Assembly: GCA_003245875.1 (NCBI GenBank)
Contig: QKBW01000067.1
Location: 1 to 24,005 of the forward strand
Reading direction: 5' to 3'
Source: Candidatus Kaiserbacteria bacterium
GTDB taxonomy: Bacteria > Patescibacteriota > Minisyncoccia > Phycocordibacterales > UBA918
Length of the DNA stretch: 24,005 nt
The notes under the pieces are model-generated. The model was given only the letters and a program-made list of their open reading frames with translations, did not search any database and was not told the origin of the DNA. This document shows positions 1 through 5,118 of this stretch, one piece after another. Within the stretch, counting starts at the first letter, position 1. Every line of letters starts with the position of its first letter. The position numbers and the translations under genes are program-made.

Positions 1-633
1 ACCGGGCAGTTTTTTGTAGTGAGTGATGAAGGGCTAATCGGCGGCGGCCATCAAGTGGCCGCCGCCGACGTACGTGAATTGCCCGGCCGACATACTCGCA
101 TTGCGTTTACCTTTACTGATGGTACAGGTCTGTATTTTAATGATATGCGGTTGTTTGGGTATGTGAAGATCGCTGGAGCGGCGGCTGTCGCCGCCGCGCG
201 TGCGGGCTTTGGTCCCGAACCAATTGCTGATGATTTTGATTGCGTCTGGTTTACTGATACTTTGCGCAAAAAGAAAACGACGGTCAAAGCGGCCTTACTT
301 AACCAAAAATTTGTGGCTGGATTGGGAAATATTTACGTTGATGAGGCGCTTTTTCGTGCTGGCATACGACCAATGAGAAAAGCCAATACGTTGACAAAAA
401 AAGAAGCGGCGGCGCTTTGCACCGCCGCGCGTGCAATTCTTCAAGAATCTATTAAGGTCGGTGGCACGACCTTTCAGCATTTTCTTGATTCTACTGGAAA
501 CAAGGGAAATTTTACGCAGTATTTGCAGGTTTTTGGTAGACAAGGAATGCCGTGCGTTCGTTGTGGAGAAACTATCAAAAAGGTACGTTGTGCAGGCCGT
601 GGAACTCATTATTGTCCAGGCTGTCAAAAATAA
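1..633 (+). CDS. mutM: Formamidopyrimidine-DNA glycosylase, 3' part (5' end outside window)
   Basis: Base-excision repair glycosylase/AP lyase that removes oxidised purines such as 8-oxoguanine. The frame is open from base 1 and reads TGQFFVV, matching the MTGQL segment of Fpg, so the GTG at 19 is internal and the N-terminal catalytic PELPEVE end lies upstream of the window. Visible family parts are FNDMRLFG, FGPEPIADDF, the helix-two-turn-helix with GLGNIYVDEALF, and a C-terminal zinc finger C-x2-C-x16-C-x2-C ending in CPGCQK at the stop. Between the MTGQ strand and the RHTRIAFTF strand there is an extra Gly/Ala-rich stretch (IGGGHQVAAAD) encoded by a perfect palindrome at 38-68; most Fpg proteins are shorter there. 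Two further GCGGCG palindromes lie in the gene (178-197, 406-428). Family assignment is firm. Confidence 0.95.
   Translation, partial: TGQFFVVSDEGLIGGGHQVAAADVRELPGRHTRIAFTFTDGTGLYFNDMRLFGYVKIAGAAAVAAARAGFGPEPIADDFDCVWFTDTLRKKKTTVKAALLNQKFVAGLGNIYVDEALFRAGIRPMRKANTLTKKEAAALCTAARAILQESIKVGGTTFQHFLDSTGNKGNFTQYLQVFGRQGMPCVRCGETIKKVRCAGRGTHYCPGCQK
38..68. repeat. GCGGCG-arm palindrome inside fpg (copy A)
   Basis: A 13-bp perfect inverted repeat with a 5-nt loop (tcaag). The arm runs 38-50 and pairs with 56-68. The outer arm contains GGCGGCG; the inner four bases GCCA are matched by TGGC. It encodes the extra IGGGHQVAAAD residues of Fpg. It belongs to the same set as the palindromes at 178, 406, 3990, 7529, 8864 and 13098. 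Confidence 0.8.
178..197. repeat. GCGGCG-arm palindrome inside fpg (copy B)
   Basis: An 8-bp perfect inverted repeat (GCGGCGGC and its complement) around a TGTC loop, encoding AAAVAAA. Here the protein length matches ordinary Fpg, so this copy replaces sequence or arose in place rather than being an obvious insertion. Confidence 0.65.
406..428. repeat. GCGGCG-arm palindrome inside fpg (copy C)
   Basis: GCGGCGG at 406-412 pairs with CCGCCGC at 422-428, with a small inner GC/GC pair set after one mismatch and a TTT loop. It encodes an Ala-rich helix (EAAALCTAARA). It is the weakest member of the set. Confidence 0.5.
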
Positions 634-680
634 GCTTGTCTCTATGATTTGTCTTTGAAATATCTGTGAGGTTAATGGTG

Positions 681-686
681 TATAAT
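681..686 (+). promoter_or_regulatory. Candidate -10 box for the HPF gene
   Basis: A consensus TATAAT sits 32 nt before the HPF ATG. A TTGAAA at 655-660 could be the -35, but the spacer would be 20 bp, longer than usual, so only the -10 is claimed. No Shine-Dalgarno precedes the ATG at 719. Confidence 0.55.
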
Positions 687-718
687 AAGAAGACGTTACT
701 GGTAATTAGTCATACAAC

Positions 719-1078
719 ATGACAACCATCAACTATAAATTCAAAAATATGGGTTCAGACAATGCTTTGCAGCAGTTGTTTGAGCAAAAATTTACTTCTA
801 TTGAGGTCTACCTGGGTAATGAGACCGATCAAAAAATGGACATCGAGTTTGAACGATTGGTTGCACACCAAAATGGTGATACTTGTCGTTTGGAAGCTAC
901 TGTTTGGAATGGGGGGAAGTTATATCGTTCAGAGACGGTAAAAGAGAGTTTTGAAAAAGCAATTGATGAAGTACGTGATGAACTCGATAAAGAATTTCGT
1001 CGAGCTAACCGCAAGCGTGAAAATATGTTTCGCAAGGGCAGTCGCGTTATTAAAGACATGATGCGTTTGGGGAAATAG
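719..1078 (+). CDS. hpf: Ribosome hibernation-promoting factor (short HPF/RaiA type)
   Basis: A 119-aa protein of the HPF/YfiA/RaiA family, which bind the 30S subunit between head and body and help hold ribosomes in an inactive 70S or 100S state. The sequence shows the beta-alpha-beta-beta-beta-alpha layout: INYKFKNMG, helix ALQQLFEQKFTSIEVYL, strand MDIEFERLV, strand RLEATVWNGGKLYRSE, then a long basic helix (SFEKAIDEVRDELDKEFRRANRKR). There is no C-terminal dimerisation domain as in long HPF. The C-terminal tail (FRKGSRVIKDMMRLGK) is basic. The gene is monocistronic: a -10 box lies upstream and an intrinsic terminator follows 10 nt after the stop. Exact subfamily (HPF versus YfiA) cannot be told by eye. 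Confidence 0.88.
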   Translation: MTTINYKFKNMGSDNALQQLFEQKFTSIEVYLGNETDQKMDIEFERLVAHQNGDTCRLEATVWNGGKLYRSETVKESFEKAIDEVRDELDKEFRRANRKRENMFRKGSRVIKDMMRLGK

Positions 1079-1087
1079 GGAGATAAT

Positions 1088-1126
1088 AAAACAGTGGCGG
1101 GGGGGGGTTAATACTGCTGCTGTTTT
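1088..1126 (+). terminator. Intrinsic terminator after hpf with a G-run loop
   Basis: A 13-bp stem: 1088-1100 pairs with 1114-1126, with G-T wobbles at three or four positions. The stem begins AAAACAG and ends CTGTTTT, so the U-tract forms the base of the hairpin. The loop (1101-1113) begins with most of an uninterrupted run of nine Gs at 1099-1107. It separates hpf from the next transcription unit. Confidence 0.7.
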
Positions 1127-1130
1127 AATA

Positions 1131-1159
1131 TTGACATATTGTTAAATACATTGTATCAA
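1131..1159 (+). promoter_or_regulatory. Sigma70-type promoter of the small basic gene
   Basis: A perfect TTGACA at 1131-1136, a 17-bp spacer, then TATCAA at 1154-1159. It begins 5 nt after the hpf terminator and is one of the best -35/-10 pairs in the window. The -10 ends 33 nt before the ATG, so the mRNA has a real leader. Confidence 0.75.
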
Positions 1160-1178
1160 TGTAGTACATGGTCAATAG

Positions 1179-1187
1179 AAAGGAGGT
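1179..1187 (+). promoter_or_regulatory. Strong Shine-Dalgarno that fixes the start at 1193
   Basis: AAAGGAGGT ends 5 nt before the ATG at 1193, a near-perfect complement of the 16S 3' end. It is the only such site found next to a start in this window and overrules the earlier in-frame TTG at 1139. Confidence 0.85.
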
Positions 1188-1192
1188 GTGCC

Positions 1193-1522
1193 ATGTCCGT
1201 TCATCAAAGAGATTATAGGCAGGTGGACATCATGCTGCGTGGGGTACGGTGTTCAATCAAAAGCCCGCCTGGTCTTAGTAAATACAATCTTGTTCGTAAA
1301 CTGGGCAGGTTGGATTTCCTGAGGCGGGCTGTGACAGCTGACGTTGCATATTTTGACACCGTTTACTACTCGTATCTGTTGGGTGGTGGCAAAAAACGGC
1401 AGCGCATATTGCATGCGATCATGCATGTTCGTCAATATCCCGAGGCGCGCAGGTTGGCACTGCAACGTATTCGTGAAAACGAATTGCGTTATGCTGCAGC
1501 GTTGAACGCAGTCGCCTTATAA
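1193..1522 (+). CDS. Small basic protein of unknown function (109 aa)
   Basis: Not recognised. The start is set by the strong SD at 1179-1187. The protein is rich in Arg/Lys (MLRGVRCSIKSPPG, LVRKLGRLDFLRRA, GGGKKRQR) and ends in a helical Arg-rich stretch (YPEARRLALQRIRENELRY) followed by an Ala-rich tail. No membrane segment, signal peptide or cysteine cluster is seen. The charge suggests nucleic-acid or ribosome binding, but that is inference. It is a self-contained unit with its own consensus promoter, its own SD and terminators on both sides. This set of expression signals is unlike every neighbour, which mostly lack SDs, so recent acquisition or unusually high expression is possible. Confidence 0.75.
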   Translation: MSVHQRDYRQVDIMLRGVRCSIKSPPGLSKYNLVRKLGRLDFLRRAVTADVAYFDTVYYSYLLGGGKKRQRILHAIMHVRQYPEARRLALQRIRENELRYAAALNAVAL

Positions 1523-1540
1523 CACGTACATAAGTTTTTT

Positions 1541-1575
1541 AAAGCAGCTTTTCTAATAGAGAATGCGTTGCTTCA
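1541..1575 (+). other. Imperfect hairpin after the small basic gene
   Basis: AAGCAGC pairs with GCGTTGCTT-type sequence, allowing one wobble and a bulge, and an inner TTCT/AGAA stem follows. It sits in the 3' untranslated part before the branched terminator. Function is unknown; the pairing could be chance. Confidence 0.3.
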
Positions 1576-1580
1576 TCAAT

Positions 1581-1643
1581 AAAACCCAAAGAGGTACATT
1601 TATGGAATGTACGCATATAAAATATGCACTCTTAGGGTTTTTT
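1581..1643. terminator. Branched (three-way junction) bidirectional terminator
   Basis: It lies between convergent genes. The outer stem 1581-1593 pairs with 1629-1641 (12 of 13 positions, one A-A mismatch at 1588/1634). Inside it two perfect hairpins abut with no spacer: 1594-1600 with 1606-1612 (GTACATT arm, 5-nt loop) and 1613-1618 with 1622-1627 (GCATAT arm, AAA loop). On the plus strand the stem ends GGGTTTTTT; on the minus strand it ends GGGTTTTATTG. It can therefore terminate both the small basic gene and fmt, whose stop codon lies 4 nt beyond the stem. Confidence 0.8.
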
Positions 1644-1645
1644 AT

Positions 1646-2488
1646 TTACCCAAAATATTGCTCCCAGGCCATCTCCTTTTTTCCTTCCGGGACGATTCGC
1701 TTGATTACAAACTCATTATTTTGAAGGGTTGCCTCGGTTATTTTAATACGGACCTGCTTGTCATTTCGATTGGTGAAAAAATATGTCCCCGGCCATTCTT
1801 TATACGCGCGGTATTTATTCCAATTTTCTTTTGCTGGTGCAGTCAGATCAAGCAACCCGTCCTCTTTTTTCAATTTGCCGCAACGGGTTGCCTGGGAATG
1901 GTCTTGCAGTGTTGCTTCAATATACCCGTCGATGTATCGCGGTAGAGTTTTGATAAGTAGCTCACTGCCAATTTCAATTAAACGAGGGCGGAGTTCTTGT
2001 GTGGTTTCACTTTCGCCGATCACAGTGCTTTCTTGGGCCACAATATCTCCTGCGTCGAGCTCTTTGACCATTTTTTGGATGGTCACGCCGGTTTCGCTGT
2101 CGCCATGCAGCAGCGCAGCTTCGGTTGGCGTCGCACCACGATACTTTGGTAATAGGGAATAGTGCACATTGAGAATACCAAGTGGGAAACTCTCGATCAG
2201 TTTTTCCGGCAAGATAGAGCCGTAGGCGACACAAATGCCGAGCGTTGCGTCTTCTGCGGTAATGCGTTCGATTGTTGCTTCATCTATTTTTTCAGGAGTG
2301 ATAACAGGAATGTTATGTGCTTCTGCAAATACCTTGGTCTCGGAAGGAGTGAGAATGTGTCCGCGACCACGCGGTGCATCTGGGTTCGTTACCACTAGCG
2401 ATGGTGTGTGTCCTGCATCAACCAGCGCAGCCAGTGTGTCCCTCGCCACATACGGTGTCCCAAAAAAAACGAAATTTGCGTTATTCAT
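1646..2488 (-). CDS. fmt: Methionyl-tRNA formyltransferase
   Basis: It formylates Met-tRNA(fMet) with 10-formyl-THF for initiation. From the start MNNANFVFFGTP (ATG at 2488) it is 280 aa, shorter than the ~315 aa of E. coli Fmt. Seen are the N-terminal Rossmann-like start VFFGTPYVARDTL, APRGRGHILTPSETK, and the catalytic block LNVHYSLLPKYRG with Asn107 and His109, then GDSETGVTIQKMVKELDAGDI with Asp145. A reduced C-terminal tRNA-binding domain runs from about 200 to 280 (WPGTYFFTNRNDKQVRIK). The open frame extends further upstream inside def, but homology begins at MNNANF. This ATG overlaps the def stop by 8 nt, so translation is probably coupled to def. The pair def-fmt is a classic operon because deformylase removes the group this enzyme adds. 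Confidence 0.95.
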   Translation of the reverse strand: MNNANFVFFGTPYVARDTLAALVDAGHTPSLVVTNPDAPRGRGHILTPSETKVFAEAHNIPVITPEKIDEATIERITAEDATLGICVAYGSILPEKLIESFPLGILNVHYSLLPKYRGATPTEAALLHGDSETGVTIQKMVKELDAGDIVAQESTVIGESETTQELRPRLIEIGSELLIKTLPRYIDGYIEATLQDHSQATRCGKLKKEDGLLDLTAPAKENWNKYRAYKEWPGTYFFTNRNDKQVRIKITEATLQNNEFVIKRIVPEGKKEMAWEQYFG

Positions 2489-3014
2489 GATTTGCTTCGC
2501 GTTTGGTGTCATGGTCCATCTCGCTTTTGTGAATGACTTCTTCGGCACGGTCGATAAAAAGTGTGCCATCAAGGTGGTCGGTTTCGTGTTGGAAGATTTG
2601 TGCCAAGAGGCCGCCGGCACCGCGCTCGTATTCGACGCCATGTTCATCCAGTGCGCGGAGCGTTACGTTTTTGGCCCGCCGCACCATGCCGTAATGCTCC
2701 GGTACCGAAAGGCATCCTTCACCAACCACGTGGGTGCGCTTTGATGATTTGATTATTTTTGGGTTGATAGCGATTAGCAGTGGTAGTGAATCGCGGTCTT
2801 CACTCTGATCTTCCACCAAGAAAAGGCGCTTAGCGACGCCTATTTGCGGAGCGGCAATAGCCACAGCAACAAACCCCTCGACATTGTACGACTTAAGAGC
2901 AGCCCGCATGTCTTTCACCAGCTTTGCCACGGTGCCATTTTCGATTTCTTCCTGAGTTATCTCCTCAGCGATGGCGTGAAGTGCGGGATGATTTTCTGGA
3001 ACTAATTTGGCCAT
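2481..3014 (-). CDS. def: Peptide deformylase
   Basis: A 177-aa metal-dependent hydrolase that removes the N-formyl group from new proteins. Motif 2 EGCLSVP (metal ligand Cys101) and motif 3 HETDHLDG (His143, Glu144, His147) are intact. Motif 1 reads AVAIAAPQIG; the usual form is G-x-G-hydrophobic-AAPQ, so both glycines are Ala here while the Gln is kept. The C-terminal tail after the HExxH helix is charged (EEVIHKSEMDHDTKREANHE). It overlaps fmt by 8 nt. An extended -10 box (TGCTATAGT) lies 10 nt before the ATG, with a GC-rich hairpin immediately upstream of it, and no SD is present. Confidence 0.95.
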   Translation of the reverse strand: MAKLVPENHPALHAIAEEITQEEIENGTVAKLVKDMRAALKSYNVEGFVAVAIAAPQIGVAKRLFLVEDQSEDRDSLPLLIAINPKIIKSSKRTHVVGEGCLSVPEHYGMVRRAKNVTLRALDEHGVEYERGAGGLLAQIFQHETDHLDGTLFIDRAEEVIHKSEMDHDTKREANHE

Positions 3015-3024
3015 AGATAAGGCT

Positions 3025-3033
3025 ACTATAGCA
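3025..3033 (-). promoter_or_regulatory. Extended -10 promoter of def
   Basis: On the minus strand TGC-TATAGT, a TGn extended -10 needing no -35. Ten nt separate it from the def ATG, so the mRNA leader would be about four nt or less. Confidence 0.55.
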
Positions 3034-3038
3034 GATTG

Positions 3039-3067
3039 GGGCGGTTTTGGCGAAGCAAAAACCGCCC
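3039..3067 (-). terminator. Hairpin between priA-like gene and def
   Basis: A 10-bp perfect stem, GGGCGGTTTT at 3039-3048 with its complement at 3058-3067, with a small GC/GC inner pair around GAA. On the minus strand it lies 16 nt after the priA-like stop. No U-tract follows, but a T-run is inside one arm. It ends 6 nt before the extended -10 of def, so it may end one transcript and bound the next promoter. Confidence 0.5.
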
Positions 3068-3083
3068 ATCACTTTATTCCAGC

Positions 3084-4973
3084 TTAAACCAAACGGTCGG
3101 GGTTGATCTCAATGCGGACGTACGGTGGCAGTGTGCGCAGTGTGGTCATCAATTCTTCGTCCGGCCAAAGTGTGCGCGGGATGCGGAGCAAGCCATATTT
3201 GGTGGCATGTTCACTGGTAGTTGTCGGTGCATGATAAAAACGTGGCTGCCATTTTTCCAAATGTGTTGTTAACTCCGCTTCGGTAGCGCTCACTGTCGCT
3301 GCAGTACCCATAAAAGTAAGGTGAATGAAGGTGAAGAAAGGGGGATAGGAGAGCTGCTTACGCAAGGCGAGTTCTTCGGTATAAAACTGTTCCAGGTTGC
3401 CGGTTTCTGCCAAGCGAAGTAAGTCGTCCGGTTCGGTACGGGTTTGTACGTACATCATGTGAGAAGTTTTTTCGCGGATGGAGAGTAAGAGTGAGAAAAG
3501 TTCTTCATCAGAGCGCCAGGTAGGAATGGCGCGAGCTGCATCAAGCGACGTGATCATACTGTATGGAATCGGTGTTTCGATGTAGGGCATCACCATCGCG
3601 GTGCCAAGTAAAATTGCTCCTTTGCTTTCATAAAAATCACCGATGATCTTCTTGGCTTTGCGATACGTGGTCGCAGTTGTGTGATCGAATGTGTACACCG
3701 GTATATTAGGAAATTCACTCCTCAGGTACTCTTCGATCTGCTGAATACCAATGCCGCGTTCGCGCAAGCGCCAGGAACCACACAGTTCGCAGGTATCAGC
3801 GGCTTTGATGCGTTTACCGGAGGCGCTAGCGACAAACCAACGTTTTTCCTCGCCATTTTTCACTGTCTTAAAAAGGGAGTACGGCGCGCCAGACTCAGGA
3901 CAGCGAAAGATGTATCCGCAATCCATACAAGCGACGACCGGTGCAATACCGCGGCGGGCTGCATAGATGAAAGTGTTGGTGCGCTCGGCGGCGGCGGCGC
4001 GAAGCGCCGCCGCCATCTCCGGTGCCAACAGCGAAAATGTTTCCGACTTCAACTTGTCCGGCAGGTGAGTGACTACGGTAAAATCGCTGTTAAAACTGAT
4101 GCGGTTTGGTACTTCTTCTTCGGTGGCGTAGATATCTTCACGGCGTAAGTATTCGTCTTCAGTGCGCGGTACCAAGTCGCCGAGCAGTACATTACGGCCG
4201 GCTAGTTTGGCAGACACCTTCAGAGCGTCACGAATATCAAGGTACGGTCGGGTGCGCAGTTTATACGCGCGCGAACGAGATTGGTCGATAATGATCTCAG
4301 TAATGTCGTGACGATCAATAAAAGCATGTGTCGCAGTAGTAATAATGAGTTTGGCATGCGAGAGGTCTGCGCTCTGCTCATATGAAAGTTTTAGCTTTCG
4401 TTTGGTGTAAGCGGAAGAGAATGTGATGATCCTGTTTTCAATACCTTTTTCCAAATAGGCACGTGCCCGCTCTACGTCAGCGGCGGTTGGTACCACAAAC
4501 AACACTGAGCCGCGGTGCGCAAAGGTTTCTCGGATGCGGCTGCGGTAGGCACGGAAGCGATCTTCATAGGTACCATGCACGATGGCTGTTTGAACCGGCC
4601 CCTCGTTTGGGTTGAATGGCGTATCAAGTAATACACATTCACCGGTAATAATTTCTTTGGGTAGGAGAGAAAAAAGAATAGCGCCGCGCTCGGCTGGTAG
4701 TTGCTTGGTCAACGCATCAGCCAGTGCCATGATAAGGGCGGGAATGCGAGCATGTACAGTTTGCGGCGGCAGTTTCTTGAGTGTAAAGGTGGCGGCACGC
4801 AGCGCTGTCTTGGCGGTGGAAACGGGTGAGGAACCGATCACTAAGGCACGCTTAGTGTTGGAACGAATGGGCACGGAAATAATAGTGCCCGGAGTGTAAT
4901 TGGCCGCACTGTAGTAGGTAAGCGATTCAATCTGTGCTCCCCGAACCAAAGGAATAACCTCGATGACGAACAT
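3084..4973 (-). CDS. priA: PriA-like protein with degenerate helicase motifs
   Basis: A 629-aa homologue of PriA (primosomal protein N'), the superfamily 2 helicase that restarts stalled forks. The frame is recognisable: N-terminal 3'-end-binding region (LVRGAQIESLTYYS), central helicase lobes, RRGIAPVVACMDCGYIFRC zinc region, GIGIQQIEEYLRSEFPNIPVYTFDHTTA, and a C-terminal domain with QLSYPPFFTFIHLTFMG. The ATPase parts are lost: Walker A HGVTGSGKT is HGTYEDRFR (133-141), the DEEH box is DQSR (230-233), the motif VI arginines (QVAGRAGR) are replaced around 497-505, and GTQMIAKG reads GTAMVMPY. Only five zinc-site cysteines remain (349, 352, 358, 395, 398) of the usual eight. The frame is intact, so it is probably a kept, ATPase-dead scaffold rather than a pseudogene. 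A GCGGCG palindrome lies at 3990-4014. The start follows a promoter spaced for leaderless initiation. Confidence 0.85.
   Translation of the reverse strand: MFVIEVIPLVRGAQIESLTYYSAANYTPGTIISVPIRSNTKRALVIGSSPVSTAKTALRAATFTLKKLPPQTVHARIPALIMALADALTKQLPAERGAILFSLLPKEIITGECVLLDTPFNPNEGPVQTAIVHGTYEDRFRAYRSRIRETFAHRGSVLFVVPTAADVERARAYLEKGIENRIITFSSAYTKRKLKLSYEQSADLSHAKLIITTATHAFIDRHDITEIIIDQSRSRAYKLRTRPYLDIRDALKVSAKLAGRNVLLGDLVPRTEDEYLRREDIYATEEEVPNRISFNSDFTVVTHLPDKLKSETFSLLAPEMAAALRAAAAERTNTFIYAARRGIAPVVACMDCGYIFRCPESGAPYSLFKTVKNGEEKRWFVASASGKRIKAADTCELCGSWRLRERGIGIQQIEEYLRSEFPNIPVYTFDHTTATTYRKAKKIIGDFYESKGAILLGTAMVMPYIETPIPYSMITSLDAARAIPTWRSDEELFSLLLSIREKTSHMMYVQTRTEPDDLLRLAETGNLEQFYTEELALRKQLSYPPFFTFIHLTFMGTAATVSATEAELTTHLEKWQPRFYHAPTTTSEHATKYGLLRIPRTLWPDEELMTTLRTLPPYVRIEINPDRLV
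3990..4014. repeat. GCGGCG-arm palindrome inside the priA-like gene (copy D)
   Basis: An 11-bp perfect inverted repeat, 3990-4000 with 4004-4014, loop GAA. The outer arm is GGCGGCG and the inner bases GCGC are complemented. On the coding strand it encodes AAALRAAAA after APEM. The protein length here equals ordinary PriA, so no insertion is evident. Confidence 0.75.
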
Positions 4974-4979
4974 AACCTT

Positions 4980-5008
4980 AGTATAAAGGGTAAAAGGTCA
5001 AAGGCCAA
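4980..5008 (-). promoter_or_regulatory. Promoter of the priA-like gene, spaced for a leaderless mRNA
   Basis: On the minus strand, TTGGCC (5008-5003), a 17-bp spacer, TATACT (4985-4980), then six nt and the ATG at 4973. Transcription would begin at or next to the A of ATG. Confidence 0.65.
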
Positions 5009-5011
5009 AGG
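4984..5011. repeat. Four tandem heptamers in the priA promoter
   Basis: TAAAGGG, TAAAAGG, TCAAAGG and CCAAAGG follow one another without gaps (form YMAARGG). They fill the spacer and the -35 of the promoter. They may be an operator or a remnant of slippage. Confidence 0.5.
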
Positions 5012-5038
5012 TATAACGAACTCGGGGCAAAAGTACAG

Positions 5039-5089
5039 CACTGATTTCCGGAGGGCGGTTATTGGGGCGGTGGGCGCAGGAAATCACTG
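5039..5089. other. Long-loop hairpin with G-rich loop between murA and priA-like gene
   Basis: TGATTTCC (5042-5049) pairs with GGAAATCA (5079-5086), with two more pairs outside a C-C mismatch. The 29-nt loop is G-rich on the plus strand (GGAGGG, GGGG, GGTGGG tracts), so it could form a two-tier quadruplex; the minus-strand transcript would be C-rich. The 145-nt gap 4974-5118 otherwise holds the priA promoter and its heptamers. Confidence 0.4.
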
Positions 5090-5118
5090 TCACCACACCA
5101 CCAGCTGTTATTGGTACA

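Noticed and set aside
655..686. Full -35/-10 promoter for hpf using TTGAAA.
   Set aside because: A 20-bp spacer is outside the normal range, so only the TATAAT was kept.
1607..1945. Plus-strand frame of 112 codons opposite fmt.
   Set aside because: It begins inside the terminator and is antisense to a well-supported gene; no family features.
2489..2647. Upstream extension of fmt by 53 codons inside def.
   Set aside because: The stretch is a shifted reading of the def 3' end; the formyltransferase fold begins at NFVFFGTP.
3990..4014. Palindrome in priA as an in-frame insertion.
   Set aside because: The protein has the same length here as ordinary PriA, so the palindrome is reported as a repeat but not as an insertion.
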